From positions 62,001 to 126,000 of the forward strand of contig WAIB01000003.1 of NCBI GenBank assembly GCA_009873655.1: a stretch of DNA of 64,000 nt. Reading direction: 5' to 3'. The DNA is from Nitrospinota bacterium. GTDB taxonomy: Bacteria > Nitrospinota > Nitrospinia > Nitrospinales > VA-1. Below are positions 1 through 9,071 of this stretch, one piece after another. The first letter of the stretch is position 1. Each line of letters begins with the position of its first letter. The translations under genes were made by a program, and so were the position numbers. A model generated the notes under the pieces. It had not been told where the DNA came from. It saw only the letters and a program-made list of their open reading frames with translations, and did not search any database.

Positions 1-1
1 G

Positions 2-301
2 GTTGCTATTGCCGGTTCTTCAAACTTTTCCTATCTGAATTTCATCAATTTCTGGAAAAATAAAGTTGGCGCTGAGGGGGCAAAGGCGATCGCTTCATCA
101 ACTCATCTGGTAAACCTGAAGAACCTCGATCTTGCGCAAAATAATATCGGCGATGAAGGTGCCAGGGCCTTGGCCGAAAGCAGCACGCTGGGAGGACTGG
201 AATACCTTGAGGTATTTGGCAGTGGTCTTACCGAGGAAGGTAAGAAGCAATTGAAGGAATCTAACTCCTTCCCCAAGCTGCAGCACCTGGTCCTCGAATA
301 G
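2..301 (+). CDS. Leucine-rich-repeat protein, C-terminal part (5' truncated by window edge)
   Basis: An open frame runs from base 2 to a TAG at 299-301 and is absent from the ORF track because it has no start codon here. About 99 residues show ribonuclease-inhibitor-type LRR units, with 'NLDLAQNNIGDEGARALAES' fitting the LxLxxNxIGxEGAxALA pattern. Such repeats usually form protein-binding solenoids; partner and function cannot be told. It resembles the two LRR proteins near 16-17 kb, so the genome probably carries a paralogous family. The N-terminus, including any signal peptide, lies outside the window. Confidence 0.75.
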   Translation, partial: VAIAGSSNFSYLNFINFWKNKVGAEGAKAIASSTHLVNLKNLDLAQNNIGDEGARALAESSTLGGLEYLEVFGSGLTEEGKKQLKESNSFPKLQHLVLE

Positions 302-407
302 CGACGATTCGACGCAGGAAAAATTTCAAAACCCGCCATGTGATTTCCCGTTATTTAGTCTTTCGGGCCGAAAGCTTTTTCGTTTTACTCCCCTCGTTAG
401 GAAAACT

Positions 408-2561
408 TTAGATAATATCCATGAGGGGCAGGTGCTTGCCAAGCAAACGTTGGACGGCGTTTTTTAAAGGCTGGTTTTGGGGATTTTTCAGATGGGGGTC
501 ATGGTCTACCAGACTGAAGGCTTCTTTTCGGGCTAAATCAAGGATTTTAATGTCGCGGATCAGGTTGGCGATTTTTAATACCGGCAAGCCCGATTGCCGG
601 GTTCCCATGAAATCTCCGGGGCCTCTTATTTTTAAATCTTCTTCGGCAATTTCGAACCCATCGCGGGAGTTTTGCATTGCCTTCATTCTTGCTTTTCCTT
701 CATCGGAGACAGGGAAATAAGCGGCTAAAAGGCAATGCGAAGCATGCTTTCCCCGGCCCACCCTTCCTCTAAGCTGGTGGAGTTGAGCCAGACCAAACCT
801 TTCAGCATGTTCGATGATCATCACCGTGGCGTTGGGGATATCGATTCCCACTTCAATTACGGTGGTTGAGACCAGAATCTGTATTTCTTTGTTCAGAAAT
901 CTTGACATGATTTCCTGTCGCTCTTCCTTTTTGAGCTTTCCATGAATGAGGCAGGCCCTGAATTCCGGGAACCTCTCCTGGATGGATTCGAAAACAGTGA
1001 CCGCGGCTTTCAAGTCCATCACTTCGGATTCTTCAATTAGAGGGCAGACAACAAAAGCCTGTCTTCCTTTTTTCAATTCAGACTCCATTATTTCGTAGGC
1101 TTTGTTTTGTTGTTTTTCATAAAACACTTGTGTCTTGATAGCTTGCCTTCCGGGAGGAAATTCGTCCAGGAAAGAAACATCCATGTCTCCGTACAGGGTC
1201 AAGGCAAGTGAGCGCGGTATCGGGGTCGCGGTCATAATGAGAAGGTGAGGGTTCGCGCCTTTTTTCCCCAATGCTTCTCTTTGCAATACGCCAAACCGGT
1301 GTTGTTCATCGATCACGGCGAGCCCCAGTTTATTAAACTGGATTTCTTTTTGAACCAGAGAATGGGTTCCTATGATGACCTGCGCTTTTCCGGATTCAAT
1401 ATCCTGGTAAACGATTTGTCTTTCTTTTCCTTTTAATGTTCCTGTGACGAGCGCAAGTTTAACCCCCAGTTTTTCACAAAAGGGACGGATGTTCAGGTAA
1501 TGCTGTTCAGCGAGAATTTCCGTGGGCACCATTAATGCGGCCTGGGTGTTATTATCCACTGCGGTTAGCAGAGCGGTCAGGGCCACTATGGTTTTTCCGC
1601 TTCCAACGTCGCCTTGAATGAGACGGTTCATGGATTGCTCTTTTTCCAGGTCTTCCATGATCTCCGCCAGAACCCTTTTTTGCGCCTGTGTCAACTGGAA
1701 GGGCAGGAGTTTTATGAATCGCTTGATGAGGTTTCCCCGTGTTTTGAATTTCACACCTGCTTTTATATCTTCCGCATGTTTTTTCTTGAAGGCCAGACCC
1801 GTTTGAATGAGAAATAATTCCTCAAAGATCAGCCTTTTTTGTGCGGGAGTTTTAAAATTGTCCAGATCTTTTGCCGTGGGTCCCTCTGAAGGAGGGAAAT
1901 GTGCCTGGTGAAAAGCCTCCGACCGGGAAAGGAATTTGTGCCGGCGTAAAATATTTTCAGGAATAACCTCTTCGACCAGAGGTAAATATTTTTCCAGTAC
2001 GTTATTGAGTATGCTTCGCATGGATTTCTGGTGCAACCCTTCCGTGGTGTGGTAGACCGGAACAATTTGCCCCATTTCCATAGGGTTTGCGGTTTCACCT
2101 GTTATTCTTTCGGTATCGGGGTGTACGATCTCCAATCCGCTTCTTTTGTTGACCGTGGGTTTCCCGGAAACAATGAGTTTTTCTCCGGTTTTGAATTTTT
2201 CCAGCATATAGGTTTCGTTAAAACGGAAAAATTTTGCCCGGGTAGTTCCAGTTTCATCCTGAAAAATGACTTCGAAAACTCTTTTTCGCCGGCCCATATA
2301 GATGATGCCCGAATTAAGCACTTCAGCGACAAAGGTTGCAAACGGACCGGGCATCAGGCTCGAAATCGTCTTAAGTTCTCTCCTGTCTTCGTATCTGAAG
2401 GGGAGGAAATAAAGGAAGTCTTCTATGGAGGTGAGTTGCAGCTTTTGCAAAAGGAGCGCTTTTTTGGGTCCGACCCCTTTTATAAACTGGATGGGGTCAT
2501 CCAATGATGGTTTTTTCCATCCCGTCGAATTCATGGCCCAATAGTAGCCTTCCTCGAACAT
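408..2561 (-). CDS. recG: ATP-dependent DNA helicase RecG
   Basis: RecG reverses stalled replication forks and migrates branched DNA in the cytoplasm. The N-terminal wedge region (about residues 60-170, OB-like) precedes a superfamily 2 helicase core with Walker A 'GDVGSGKT' at about 317-324, 'DEQH' at about 418-421, 'TATPIPRSL', and a helicase-C part ending in 'QLRGRVGRGKHASHC'. The length of 717 aa is slightly above the usual ~690. The track start has a nine-residue lead, and an internal ATG at 2534 (MNSTGWKKP) is an equally likely start. It is transcribed away from rel, and the two share a short 136-bp intergenic region. Confidence 0.97.
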   Translation of the reverse strand: MFEEGYYWAMNSTGWKKPSLDDPIQFIKGVGPKKALLLQKLQLTSIEDFLYFLPFRYEDRRELKTISSLMPGPFATFVAEVLNSGIIYMGRRKRVFEVIFQDETGTTRAKFFRFNETYMLEKFKTGEKLIVSGKPTVNKRSGLEIVHPDTERITGETANPMEMGQIVPVYHTTEGLHQKSMRSILNNVLEKYLPLVEEVIPENILRRHKFLSRSEAFHQAHFPPSEGPTAKDLDNFKTPAQKRLIFEELFLIQTGLAFKKKHAEDIKAGVKFKTRGNLIKRFIKLLPFQLTQAQKRVLAEIMEDLEKEQSMNRLIQGDVGSGKTIVALTALLTAVDNNTQAALMVPTEILAEQHYLNIRPFCEKLGVKLALVTGTLKGKERQIVYQDIESGKAQVIIGTHSLVQKEIQFNKLGLAVIDEQHRFGVLQREALGKKGANPHLLIMTATPIPRSLALTLYGDMDVSFLDEFPPGRQAIKTQVFYEKQQNKAYEIMESELKKGRQAFVVCPLIEESEVMDLKAAVTVFESIQERFPEFRACLIHGKLKKEERQEIMSRFLNKEIQILVSTTVIEVGIDIPNATVMIIEHAERFGLAQLHQLRGRVGRGKHASHCLLAAYFPVSDEGKARMKAMQNSRDGFEIAEEDLKIRGPGDFMGTRQSGLPVLKIANLIRDIKILDLARKEAFSLVDHDPHLKNPQNQPLKNAVQRLLGKHLPLMDII

Positions 2562-2584
2562 AGGGGCAAGCGCTTGATTGTGGA

Positions 2585-2613
2585 TTGACAGAAAAAAATT
2601 GTGGAAGTATGCT
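2585..2613 (+). promoter_or_regulatory. Sigma-70-type promoter of rel
   Basis: TTGACA at 2585-2590, a 17-bp spacer, then TATGCT at 2608-2613. This is a near-consensus housekeeping promoter about 85 bp upstream of the rel ATG, in the short divergent region between recG and rel. Confidence 0.65.
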
Positions 2614-2697
2614 TAAATTAAGGATTATTGCCTCTGAAAGCCTATTTTATAGTTTATAGAAGGGGGCGCCCCGTCGTCTTAAAAGGGTTTATCCATT

Positions 2698-4929
2698 ATG
2701 AAGATAGAAGATCTTATAGAATCGCTTTCAAAATACCTGCCCGAAGCCGATATCGGCCTTGTTCAAAGAGCATACGAATATTCCGCCAAAGCCCATCAGG
2801 GACAAAGCCGAAGATCCGGCGAAGCTTATATATCTCATCCTCTTGAAGTTGCAAACAATCTCGTCAAATTAAAAATGGACGAAACCACCCTGGCCGCAGG
2901 TTTGTTGCACGACACGATTGAAGATACCCTGTCCACCCCTGAGGAAATCCAGGAATTATTTGGGGAGGAAATTTTTCAACTGGTGGATGGGGTCACGAAA
3001 ATCAGTAAGATGAATTTTTCCAGCCATGAAGAAAATCAGGCGGAAAATTATCGCAAGATGATTTTTGCTATGGCCAAAGACATTCGGGTTGTTCTCATCA
3101 AGCTTGCCGACCGGGCTCATAATGTACAGACCCTGGATTCTCTTTCGGAAGAAAGGCAAAGGAGAATTGCCCGGGAAACCATCGATATCTATGCTCCCAT
3201 TGCCAACCGTCTTGGAATCGGCTGGCTGAAAACAGAATTGGAAAACGGTTCTTTCCGTTATCTTTTTCCTGAAGAGTACAGTGTCATTAAAGAAAAGGTG
3301 GCCCGGGGCCAGGAATACCGTGACAAGTATGTGGAAAAATCCATCCAGCGTTTGGAAAAGGAACTGAAAGCAGTCCAGATTAAGGGAAAGGTTACGGGTC
3401 GACCCAAAAACTACTACAGCATATACAAAAAAATGATGGACCAGAATATTAGTTTTGAGGATGTTTATGATCTTGTGGGGTTGAGGGTCTTGACCGATTC
3501 ACTGCAAAATTGTTATTCCGTTCTCGGTCTTGTGCATTCGCTGTGGAAACCCATTCCGGGTAAATTTAAAGATTATATAGCGATGCCAAAACCCAACCGG
3601 TACCAGTCTCTGCATACAACCGTCATCGGCCCCAGGGGCGAAAGGGTTGAAGTCCAGATTCGTTCTGATGAAATGCATAAGGTTTGTGAAGAGGGAATTG
3701 CCGCCCATTGGCGATATAAAGAAAGTGAGGGTCAGGACGAAAAAATTATAAATAATCAACTCCTGTGGGTCCGGCACCTGCTGGAGAACCAGAAGGATTT
3801 GATGAACCCGAAAGAATTTTTAAATGCATTCAAGGTTAACCTTTTTCCGCATGAGGTTTTTGTTTTTACTCCTGAAGGCGAGGTGATTGCGCTGCCCTAC
3901 AACGCGACCCCTGTTGATTTTGCGTTCCAGGTTCATACCGATGTGGGTTGCCATTGCCAGTCGGCAAAAGTAAATGGGAAGACGGTTCCGCTTCGCTATA
4001 AATTAAGAAATGGGGACCAGGTGGAGATTACGACTGCCGAGGATGCTGCCCCCAGCAGGGACTGGCTGGCTTTCGTGAAAACCTCGAAAGCGCGAAACCG
4101 GATCTCAAGTTTTGTTAATAATGAGGAAAGGTCGCGCAGTCTCGAGTTTGGCAAGGAATTACTGGAAAAGGAAATTCGCGAGTATGGTTTCGATCCTTTT
4201 GAAACTTTAAATGCGGAAGGGCTGGAAGAAGCCGCCCATGCCTGTGGGTTTAAATCTACGGAGAGTATGTTTGCAGGAATAGGGATTGGAAAGCTTTCGA
4301 CCTACCATGTACTGGAAAAGCTCCTGCCGAAAGAAAAACTGGAGGGGAAGAAACCCAAGGAAGAGACCCTGGTAAAACTCAAGGAAAACAAATCTGAAAA
4401 CGCAATTAAGGTTCAATGCCTCAATGACAATATAATGATCCGAATTGGTAAATGTTGTCATCCGCTACCAGGGGAACCCATTGTAGGTTATATGACAAGG
4501 GGAAGGGGGGTGACCGTTCACCATATCGACTGTCCCAGCGTAAACAGGGTGATTGATGATTCGGAAAGGCTGGTAGGGGTGGAATGGGATACGGGAAATA
4601 AAACAATCTACCAGGCCCATATCGCAATCGTTGCGGCAGACAACCCGGGGATATTTGCAAGCATCGGCAACGCTTTTGCTGAGGGAGGAATCAATCTCAC
4701 CCGCGCCAACGTTCAACAAGGAGCTCATAAAAGAGCTTACTTTGACCTTTCCATTGAAATCCACGATGTCGAACACCTGAATCAGACCCTGGAAAAAATC
4801 AGGCAGGTGGAAGGGGTTATTTATCTGGAACGAATGAAGGAATTTAACAAAAATTCGCCTTTAAAAAACCGATTGGAAGCAATGGGCGGAAATCTTGACT
4901 TGAAAGGTAAGAAAAAACTGACGGTGTGA
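2698..4929 (+). CDS. Bifunctional (p)ppGpp synthetase/hydrolase, Rel/SpoT family
   Basis: Makes and degrades the alarmone (p)ppGpp in the stringent response. The 743-aa protein has the full long-RSH layout: an HD hydrolase domain with 'LLHDTIEDT' (HD about residues 71-72), a synthetase domain with 'GRPKNYYSIYKKM' and 'PKPNRYQSLHTTVIGP', a TGS domain around 385-445 ('VFVFTPEGEVIALP'), and a C-terminal ACT domain around 660-730. The intact HD motif supports hydrolase activity, so I call it bifunctional. A good promoter lies upstream. It converges with rpmB with a single base between the stop codons, so any terminator must lie inside one of the genes. Confidence 0.96.
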   Translation: MKIEDLIESLSKYLPEADIGLVQRAYEYSAKAHQGQSRRSGEAYISHPLEVANNLVKLKMDETTLAAGLLHDTIEDTLSTPEEIQELFGEEIFQLVDGVTKISKMNFSSHEENQAENYRKMIFAMAKDIRVVLIKLADRAHNVQTLDSLSEERQRRIARETIDIYAPIANRLGIGWLKTELENGSFRYLFPEEYSVIKEKVARGQEYRDKYVEKSIQRLEKELKAVQIKGKVTGRPKNYYSIYKKMMDQNISFEDVYDLVGLRVLTDSLQNCYSVLGLVHSLWKPIPGKFKDYIAMPKPNRYQSLHTTVIGPRGERVEVQIRSDEMHKVCEEGIAAHWRYKESEGQDEKIINNQLLWVRHLLENQKDLMNPKEFLNAFKVNLFPHEVFVFTPEGEVIALPYNATPVDFAFQVHTDVGCHCQSAKVNGKTVPLRYKLRNGDQVEITTAEDAAPSRDWLAFVKTSKARNRISSFVNNEERSRSLEFGKELLEKEIREYGFDPFETLNAEGLEEAAHACGFKSTESMFAGIGIGKLSTYHVLEKLLPKEKLEGKKPKEETLVKLKENKSENAIKVQCLNDNIMIRIGKCCHPLPGEPIVGYMTRGRGVTVHHIDCPSVNRVIDDSERLVGVEWDTGNKTIYQAHIAIVAADNPGIFASIGNAFAEGGINLTRANVQQGAHKRAYFDLSIEIHDVEHLNQTLEKIRQVEGVIYLERMKEFNKNSPLKNRLEAMGGNLDLKGKKKLTV

Positions 4930-4930
4930 A

Positions 4931-5122
4931 TCAGACCGCTTTTGTTACTTTTCCCGACTTCAGGCAACGGGTGCAAACCTTCATGTTTTTAATAGACCCC
5001 TTCATAACCACTCGCAGTTTTTTCAGGTTGGGTTTCCAGACCCTGCGGGTTTTGTTGTTGGCATGACTGACATTATTCCCAAATTGGGGCTTTTTATCAC
5101 AAACTTCACAGCGCTGGGACAT
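4931..5122 (-). CDS. rpmB: 50S ribosomal protein L28
   Basis: Small basic protein of the large ribosomal subunit. It begins [12 protein letters not shown] and contains the L28 signature '[20 protein letters not shown]'. Two CxxC pairs (near the N-terminus and 'CTRCLKSG' near the C-terminus) make this the zinc-binding form. The track begins at a TTG one codon earlier; the ATG at 5122 has GGAG seven bases upstream and is preferred. It stands alone and is convergent with rel. Confidence 0.95.
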   Translation of the reverse strand: MSQRCEVCDKKPQFGNNVSHANNKTRRVWKPNLKKLRVVMKGSIKNMKVCTRCLKSGKVTKAV

Positions 5123-5210
5123 CAAAGTACTCCGAAAAATATTGTCTTAAAGAAAGGTAGATGCTAGCATAACACTGTTGAGTGAGCAAGACTATTTGAA
5201 TGCTAAAGCC

Positions 5211-5441
5211 ATGAAAATCAACAAAAACTCCACAATAAATGAAATTCTGAGCGCTTATCCTGAGGCGAAGAGATTTTTCAACGAGAGGGAAATGGCATGC
5301 AGCAGTTGTTTTGCGGTTAACTTCGATACTCTGGAAAAAGGCGCCCTAATGCATGGTCTTGAGGTAAACGTACTGATAGATCAGCTCAACAGTTTCCTGA
5401 AAACGCTCCCCACACCGATCGCTTCTGTACAACAAAAATAA
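5211..5441 (+). CDS. DUF1858 domain protein
   Basis: A small protein (about 76 aa) that is nearly all one DUF1858 domain: 'INKNSTINEILSAYPEAKRFF', then 'MACSSCFAVNFDTLEKGA' and a C-terminal 'LIDQLNSFLK'. The paired Cys (CSSC) is typical of the family, often called the hybrid-cluster-protein-associated disulphide domain. The role is not established, but a redox or metal-related function is likely. The track uses a TTG at 5178; the ATG at 5211 gives a protein that starts at the domain, although neither start has a strong ribosome-binding site. Confidence 0.75.
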   Translation: MKINKNSTINEILSAYPEAKRFFNEREMACSSCFAVNFDTLEKGALMHGLEVNVLIDQLNSFLKTLPTPIASVQQK

Positions 5442-5557
5442 CCTGATTTATTCTGTTTTCTGGTTTGGATTGCTTCTGGAGGAGGTATCCCTGTTTAGAG
5501 CGCAATGGGCGCTGTGGGGAATGGAGGAAAGGAAAAAGACTCGTACAGATCTGGAAC

Positions 5558-5857
5558 TTAAGAATCTTGCAGCAAGTTTCTCAGGATCCCTTCAGCAATA
5601 TCCCTGCTATCAACATTGTACCCCTTTTCAATGGCAGCTTTGACACGTGCCACTTCGCTTGCGCGGACATTGGGGGTTGTGTTGATGACTTCATTTGCCA
5701 ACTGAACATCTCTGGCGCGTGAAGAAATTTTGATTTGCTCGCTGCCAGCAGCCGGTGTTGTACCTTCGCTTTTTGCTACGGGAGTTTTTTCACCGACCTT
5801 TACACGGTCCTGAATGGTTTTGTTTTTGATTCGAAAATCGTTGCCTGGGATTTCCAT
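5558..5857 (-). CDS. flgM: Anti-sigma-28 factor FlgM
   Basis: FlgM binds and blocks the flagellar sigma factor FliA until it is exported through the finished hook-basal body. The 99-aa protein has a disordered, charged N-terminal half and a typical FlgM C-terminus: 'QIKISSRARDVQLANEVI', then 'VRASEVARVKAAIEKGYNVD' and 'IAEGILRNLL'. A near-perfect sigma-28 promoter lies 94 bp upstream, as expected for autoregulated flgM. No structural flagellar genes are adjacent, so the regulon is scattered. Confidence 0.88.
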   Translation of the reverse strand: MEIPGNDFRIKNKTIQDRVKVGEKTPVAKSEGTTPAAGSEQIKISSRARDVQLANEVINTTPNVRASEVARVKAAIEKGYNVDSRDIAEGILRNLLQDS

Positions 5858-5950
5858 GTTACCGGCCTTTTCTCTTTGTATTGAAAAATTGATTGTTACA
5901 CAAGGCCTGTTCTTTTACTCCTCCAAGAGTGAACGAGGCCTTCAAAAATT

Positions 5951-5977
5951 TTATCGGTATTGGGCTGAGATACTTTA
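5951..5977 (-). promoter_or_regulatory. Sigma-28 (FliA-type) promoter of flgM
   Basis: On the minus strand the sequence reads TAAAGTAT-N11-ACCGATAA. Counted as TAAA-N15-NCCGATAA, it differs from the enterobacterial consensus TAAA-N15-GCCGATAA at one base. It faces flgM, about 94 bp from the start codon. Confidence 0.8.
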
Positions 5978-6151
5978 GTTGAAAATCGAAAATAAATAAG
6001 CCTTTTTTCAACCGTAACTCCTTTAAAATACCGGGTTATCTCCGAGGTGTCAAGTCGGGCCTGAGACTTTACAAAGGGTTGAATGGAGGGTTTTACAAGA
6101 CAATTTGTGGTAGTTTAGTTTAATAAACCAATAATTTAGCATTACATCCTT

Positions 6152-6589
6152 GTGCCGATAAAAATTATGCCGTTCAAAAACCCTTTTCCTACTGTGGACA
6201 TCATTATAGAAATTGACAATGGGATTGTTTTGATTGAAAGGGCGAATCCGCCTTTGGGCTGGGCGATTCCGGGTGGATTTGTGGATTATGGCGAATCTCT
6301 GGAAGATGCGGCCCGCCGGGAAGCCCTCGAGGAAACCGGGTTAAAAGTAGAGCTGTTGCGCCAGTTCCACACCTATTCGGACCCATCCAGAGATTCCCGC
6401 CAACACAATATTTCCACCGTATTTATTGCCCGGGCGGTTGGAACTCCTAAAGCGGGTTCCGATGCAAAACAAGCCCGGGTTTTTACCACCCCACCTCAGC
6501 CTCTGGTGTTTGACCATGCAAAAATACTGGAAGACTATTACCAATGGCTGGAAAAGGGCAGATCTGACATAATCCAGATCAAACCCTGA
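6152..6589 (+). CDS. NUDIX hydrolase
   Basis: Hydrolyses a nucleoside diphosphate linked to another group; the substrate cannot be fixed from sequence. The 145-aa protein carries a complete Nudix box, '[20 protein letters not shown]' followed by TGL, matching Gx5Ex7REUxEExGU, so the metal-binding catalytic helix is intact. The '[13 protein letters not shown]' lead-in is common in the ADP-ribose pyrophosphatase-like branch. The start is a GTG at 6152; an ATG five codons on (6167) is possible. It lies 14 bp upstream of the M28 peptidase gene and may be cotranscribed. Confidence 0.88.
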   Translation: MPIKIMPFKNPFPTVDIIIEIDNGIVLIERANPPLGWAIPGGFVDYGESLEDAARREALEETGLKVELLRQFHTYSDPSRDSRQHNISTVFIARAVGTPKAGSDAKQARVFTTPPQPLVFDHAKILEDYYQWLEKGRSDIIQIKP

Positions 6590-6603
6590 CTCTGTAAGGA
6601 TTG

Positions 6604-7530
6604 ATGAAAAAAACGTTCATTAAAGTTATATCCATCGTAATACTGGGCGCTTGCCTGGCTTCCGTAAAGACGGGAACCAGTGAGGCGGTTAATGCGGAAA
6701 AATATTCCCGGATCATATGGAACTACCTGGAGTCCCTTTGCGAGTTTGGGCCTAGAAATCCCGGCAGTGAAGGCTATTTTGCAACCATCGAGCTCATCCG
6801 TCGGGTTGGAAAAAAATTTGCTGACCGTGTTGTAGAAAAACCTTTTTGGGTTCAGACATCGGAAGGAAAAAATATTCGGATGCTCAACCTCGAATTGCAA
6901 TTTGCAGGAACAAAAGGCGGAGCCCCGATTTTAATAGGATCCCATTTTGACACGCGACCCTTTGCGGATCAGGAAAAAGATCCTCAAAAAAAACTCAAGC
7001 CGATACTGGGTGCCAACGACGGAGGATCTTCGACTGCTGTTTTACTGGGTCTGGCCCATTACCTTTTTCAACATCCGGCTCCCAGGCCCGTTCATCTGGT
7101 TTTTTTTGACGGGGAAGATTTTGGCGCCACCGGGTCCGGTCTCAATTTATTGGGATCGTCCCATTACGCCCAAAGCCTTCTTCAGGTCGACCGGTCGTCC
7201 TGGCCCCATTGGGTGCTGGTAATCGATATGATTGGAGACAGGGACCTGCAGATTTTTAAAGAGTCCCACTCTTTAAAAGGGAGCGGCCGGTTTCTTGACC
7301 GGATTTATTCCATTGCCGAGAAGCAAAAAATGGCCTCCTTTAAGCCCCAATCCAAATTTACTATTTTTGATGACCATTACCCCTTCCACAAGATAGGAAT
7401 TCCCGCCACCGTTTTGATCGATTTCGATTACCCCTATTGGCATACCCTCGAAGATACGCTGGATAAATGTTCGCCGGAGAGCATGTATTCTGTTTTCAGC
7501 GTAGTGACTGAAACGATTCGTGGTTTGTAG
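6604..7530 (+). CDS. Secreted M28-family zinc peptidase / glutaminyl cyclase-like
   Basis: About 308 aa with an N-terminal signal peptide ('VISIVILGACLASV'). The M28 metal ligands are visible: 'GSHFDTRP', 'GANDGGSS', 'FFDGEDFG', an Asp in 'VIDMIGDRD' and a late His in 'FDDHYPF'. The order and 'LCEFGPRNPGSEG' near the N-terminus fit bacterial homologues of glutaminyl-peptide cyclotransferase as well as aminopeptidases, so the reaction is either N-terminal pyroglutamate formation or peptide hydrolysis in the periplasm. The second codon (ATG at 6604) follows AAGGA and is a better start than the track's TTG. It converges with the trypsin-TPR gene. Confidence 0.85.
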   Translation: MKKTFIKVISIVILGACLASVKTGTSEAVNAEKYSRIIWNYLESLCEFGPRNPGSEGYFATIELIRRVGKKFADRVVEKPFWVQTSEGKNIRMLNLELQFAGTKGGAPILIGSHFDTRPFADQEKDPQKKLKPILGANDGGSSTAVLLGLAHYLFQHPAPRPVHLVFFDGEDFGATGSGLNLLGSSHYAQSLLQVDRSSWPHWVLVIDMIGDRDLQIFKESHSLKGSGRFLDRIYSIAEKQKMASFKPQSKFTIFDDHYPFHKIGIPATVLIDFDYPYWHTLEDTLDKCSPESMYSVFSVVTETIRGL

Positions 7531-7536
7531 GTCTGA

Positions 7537-8892
7537 TCAGTGAATCGAGGGAAGGTCGGATAACTTTTTCTGGGCTTCTTCGTTTAAAGGGTCAATCTCT
7601 AAAATGGTTTTCAATTCTTTTTCTGCTTTTTTGGGGGCTTTGTTTTTTAAATGAATTTCATAGAGTTTCCAGTGCATGGAAAGAAAATCAAGGCCCATTT
7701 CTATAGACCGTTCATAAGATTTTTGAGCTTCCTCGAGACGGTTCAGGGCAAACTGGGAATTTCCCAGGTTGAAATGGGCAATGGCAAATTCCGGATTCAA
7801 AGCCAATGTCTTTTTCAGGTGAGGGATGGCTTCTTCGGGTTGACCGAGTTTGTTCAACACGGCCCCCAGGTTTGAAAGGGCCTGTATAAAGTTGGGATAG
7901 GCTTTGACGGCTCTTTTAAACAGGTTTTTGGCTTGTTCAATTTTTCCTGAACGAAAATAGTACCCTCCAAGATTGGACAGGGCTTCGGGGAAGTTCGGTT
8001 GTAATTCAATTGTTTTTTCATATTCTTTGATGGCTTTTTCCTCCATCCCCAGGTCGCGGTAGGCAGCAGCGAGGTCATAATGGGCGAGGGTGAAATTTTC
8101 GTCTTGAGCTAAAATTTTTTCGAATTCCCCAATCGCCTTATTGGGGTCTCCCAATCCGTAAAGGTAAAAATTGCCGCGGTAATACATGGCTTCTTTAGAG
8201 GTTTTGTCTTGTTGTAAAAGTTCCTTGAAGCTGAATGTCCCGGTTTCATTTAGAAAAGGTTTGATAGACTGAATCGGAATGGCAAGATTGATGGAACGGC
8301 CTTCAATGGTTGAAATTCCCACCACTTTATTATCCTTGTCAAGCAAGGGACCCCCACTGAAACCCGGGCCAAATTCCGTTGTTGTGTATATAAAGGGAAT
8401 ATCTTCGAATGCTTGAGGGTGTAATCCCAGCACAAAGCCGTATGTTTGGGCAATGATGCCTTCTACCGTGCCGTTGCTTTCTTTTACGTTCTCGGACAAA
8501 TATCCCAGGGCACTGGTGTAATCATAAGCTTTGAGACTTGAAGAACCGCCTAACTCCAGTGTGGAATAGAACCCGTCTGACAGTTTTAAAATTGCAAAAT
8601 CCCGGTTCCTGTCTATTTTATAAATCCCTTTTACATCAACCTGGTTGCCATTCGGGAAATAGGCTTTAACAGAGTGTGCATCAACGAGAACATGATAGTT
8701 TGTTACCAAAGTGCCTTCGGGTTGAATGACAAAGCCAGACCCTGTTCCGACTGTTTTGCCGGCTTCATTTTTTGCAATTAGCAGTGCAATAGCACTTTTA
8801 TTGACTTCATAGGCTTTTGCTGTCCCCAGCCATCCAAGCAAAATAAAAAGGATGGAGCCCCATAAAACTTTTTTCTTAATAAAAAACTTCAT
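7537..8892 (-). CDS. Exported trypsin-like serine protease with C-terminal TPR repeats
   Basis: The 451-aa protein has a signal peptide (about residues 1-27), a chymotrypsin-fold domain with His in 'TNYHVL', Asp in 'NRDFAILKL' and Ser in 'GPGFSGGPLL', then about five TPR units from residue ~235 onward ('AHYDLAAAYRDLGMEEKAIKEY', 'ALSNLGAVLNKLGQPEEAI'). There is no PDZ domain, unlike HtrA. The nucleophile motif is GFSGG instead of the usual GNSGG, but the triad looks complete. The TPR part probably selects partners or substrates in the periplasm. Confidence 0.85.
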   Translation of the reverse strand: MKFFIKKKVLWGSILFILLGWLGTAKAYEVNKSAIALLIAKNEAGKTVGTGSGFVIQPEGTLVTNYHVLVDAHSVKAYFPNGNQVDVKGIYKIDRNRDFAILKLSDGFYSTLELGGSSSLKAYDYTSALGYLSENVKESNGTVEGIIAQTYGFVLGLHPQAFEDIPFIYTTTEFGPGFSGGPLLDKDNKVVGISTIEGRSINLAIPIQSIKPFLNETGTFSFKELLQQDKTSKEAMYYRGNFYLYGLGDPNKAIGEFEKILAQDENFTLAHYDLAAAYRDLGMEEKAIKEYEKTIELQPNFPEALSNLGGYYFRSGKIEQAKNLFKRAVKAYPNFIQALSNLGAVLNKLGQPEEAIPHLKKTLALNPEFAIAHFNLGNSQFALNRLEEAQKSYERSIEMGLDFLSMHWKLYEIHLKNKAPKKAEKELKTILEIDPLNEEAQKKLSDLPSIH

Positions 8893-9028
8893 AGTTGAAG
8901 GTGTATGTGAATTGCGGGAACTCCAATTGTTTTCAGCTAAATAGGATCCGCAGGATTTTTAACCCGACAAGCAGATTATAACAGATTTTTTTATAAAAAT
9001 TTAATGGGATGGAACTGTGGAGGCAGGC

Positions 9029-9064
9029 AAAAAGCACACGGTTCAGAATTGCTGAACCGTGTGC
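9029..9064 (-). terminator. Rho-independent terminator after the DUF4399 gene
   Basis: A perfect 13-bp inverted repeat, GCACACGGTTCAG (9034-9046) and CTGAACCGTGTGC (9052-9064), with a 5-nt loop. On the minus strand it is followed by five T residues, just past the DUF4399 stop codon. Confidence 0.9.
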
Positions 9065-9071
9065 CAGAAAG

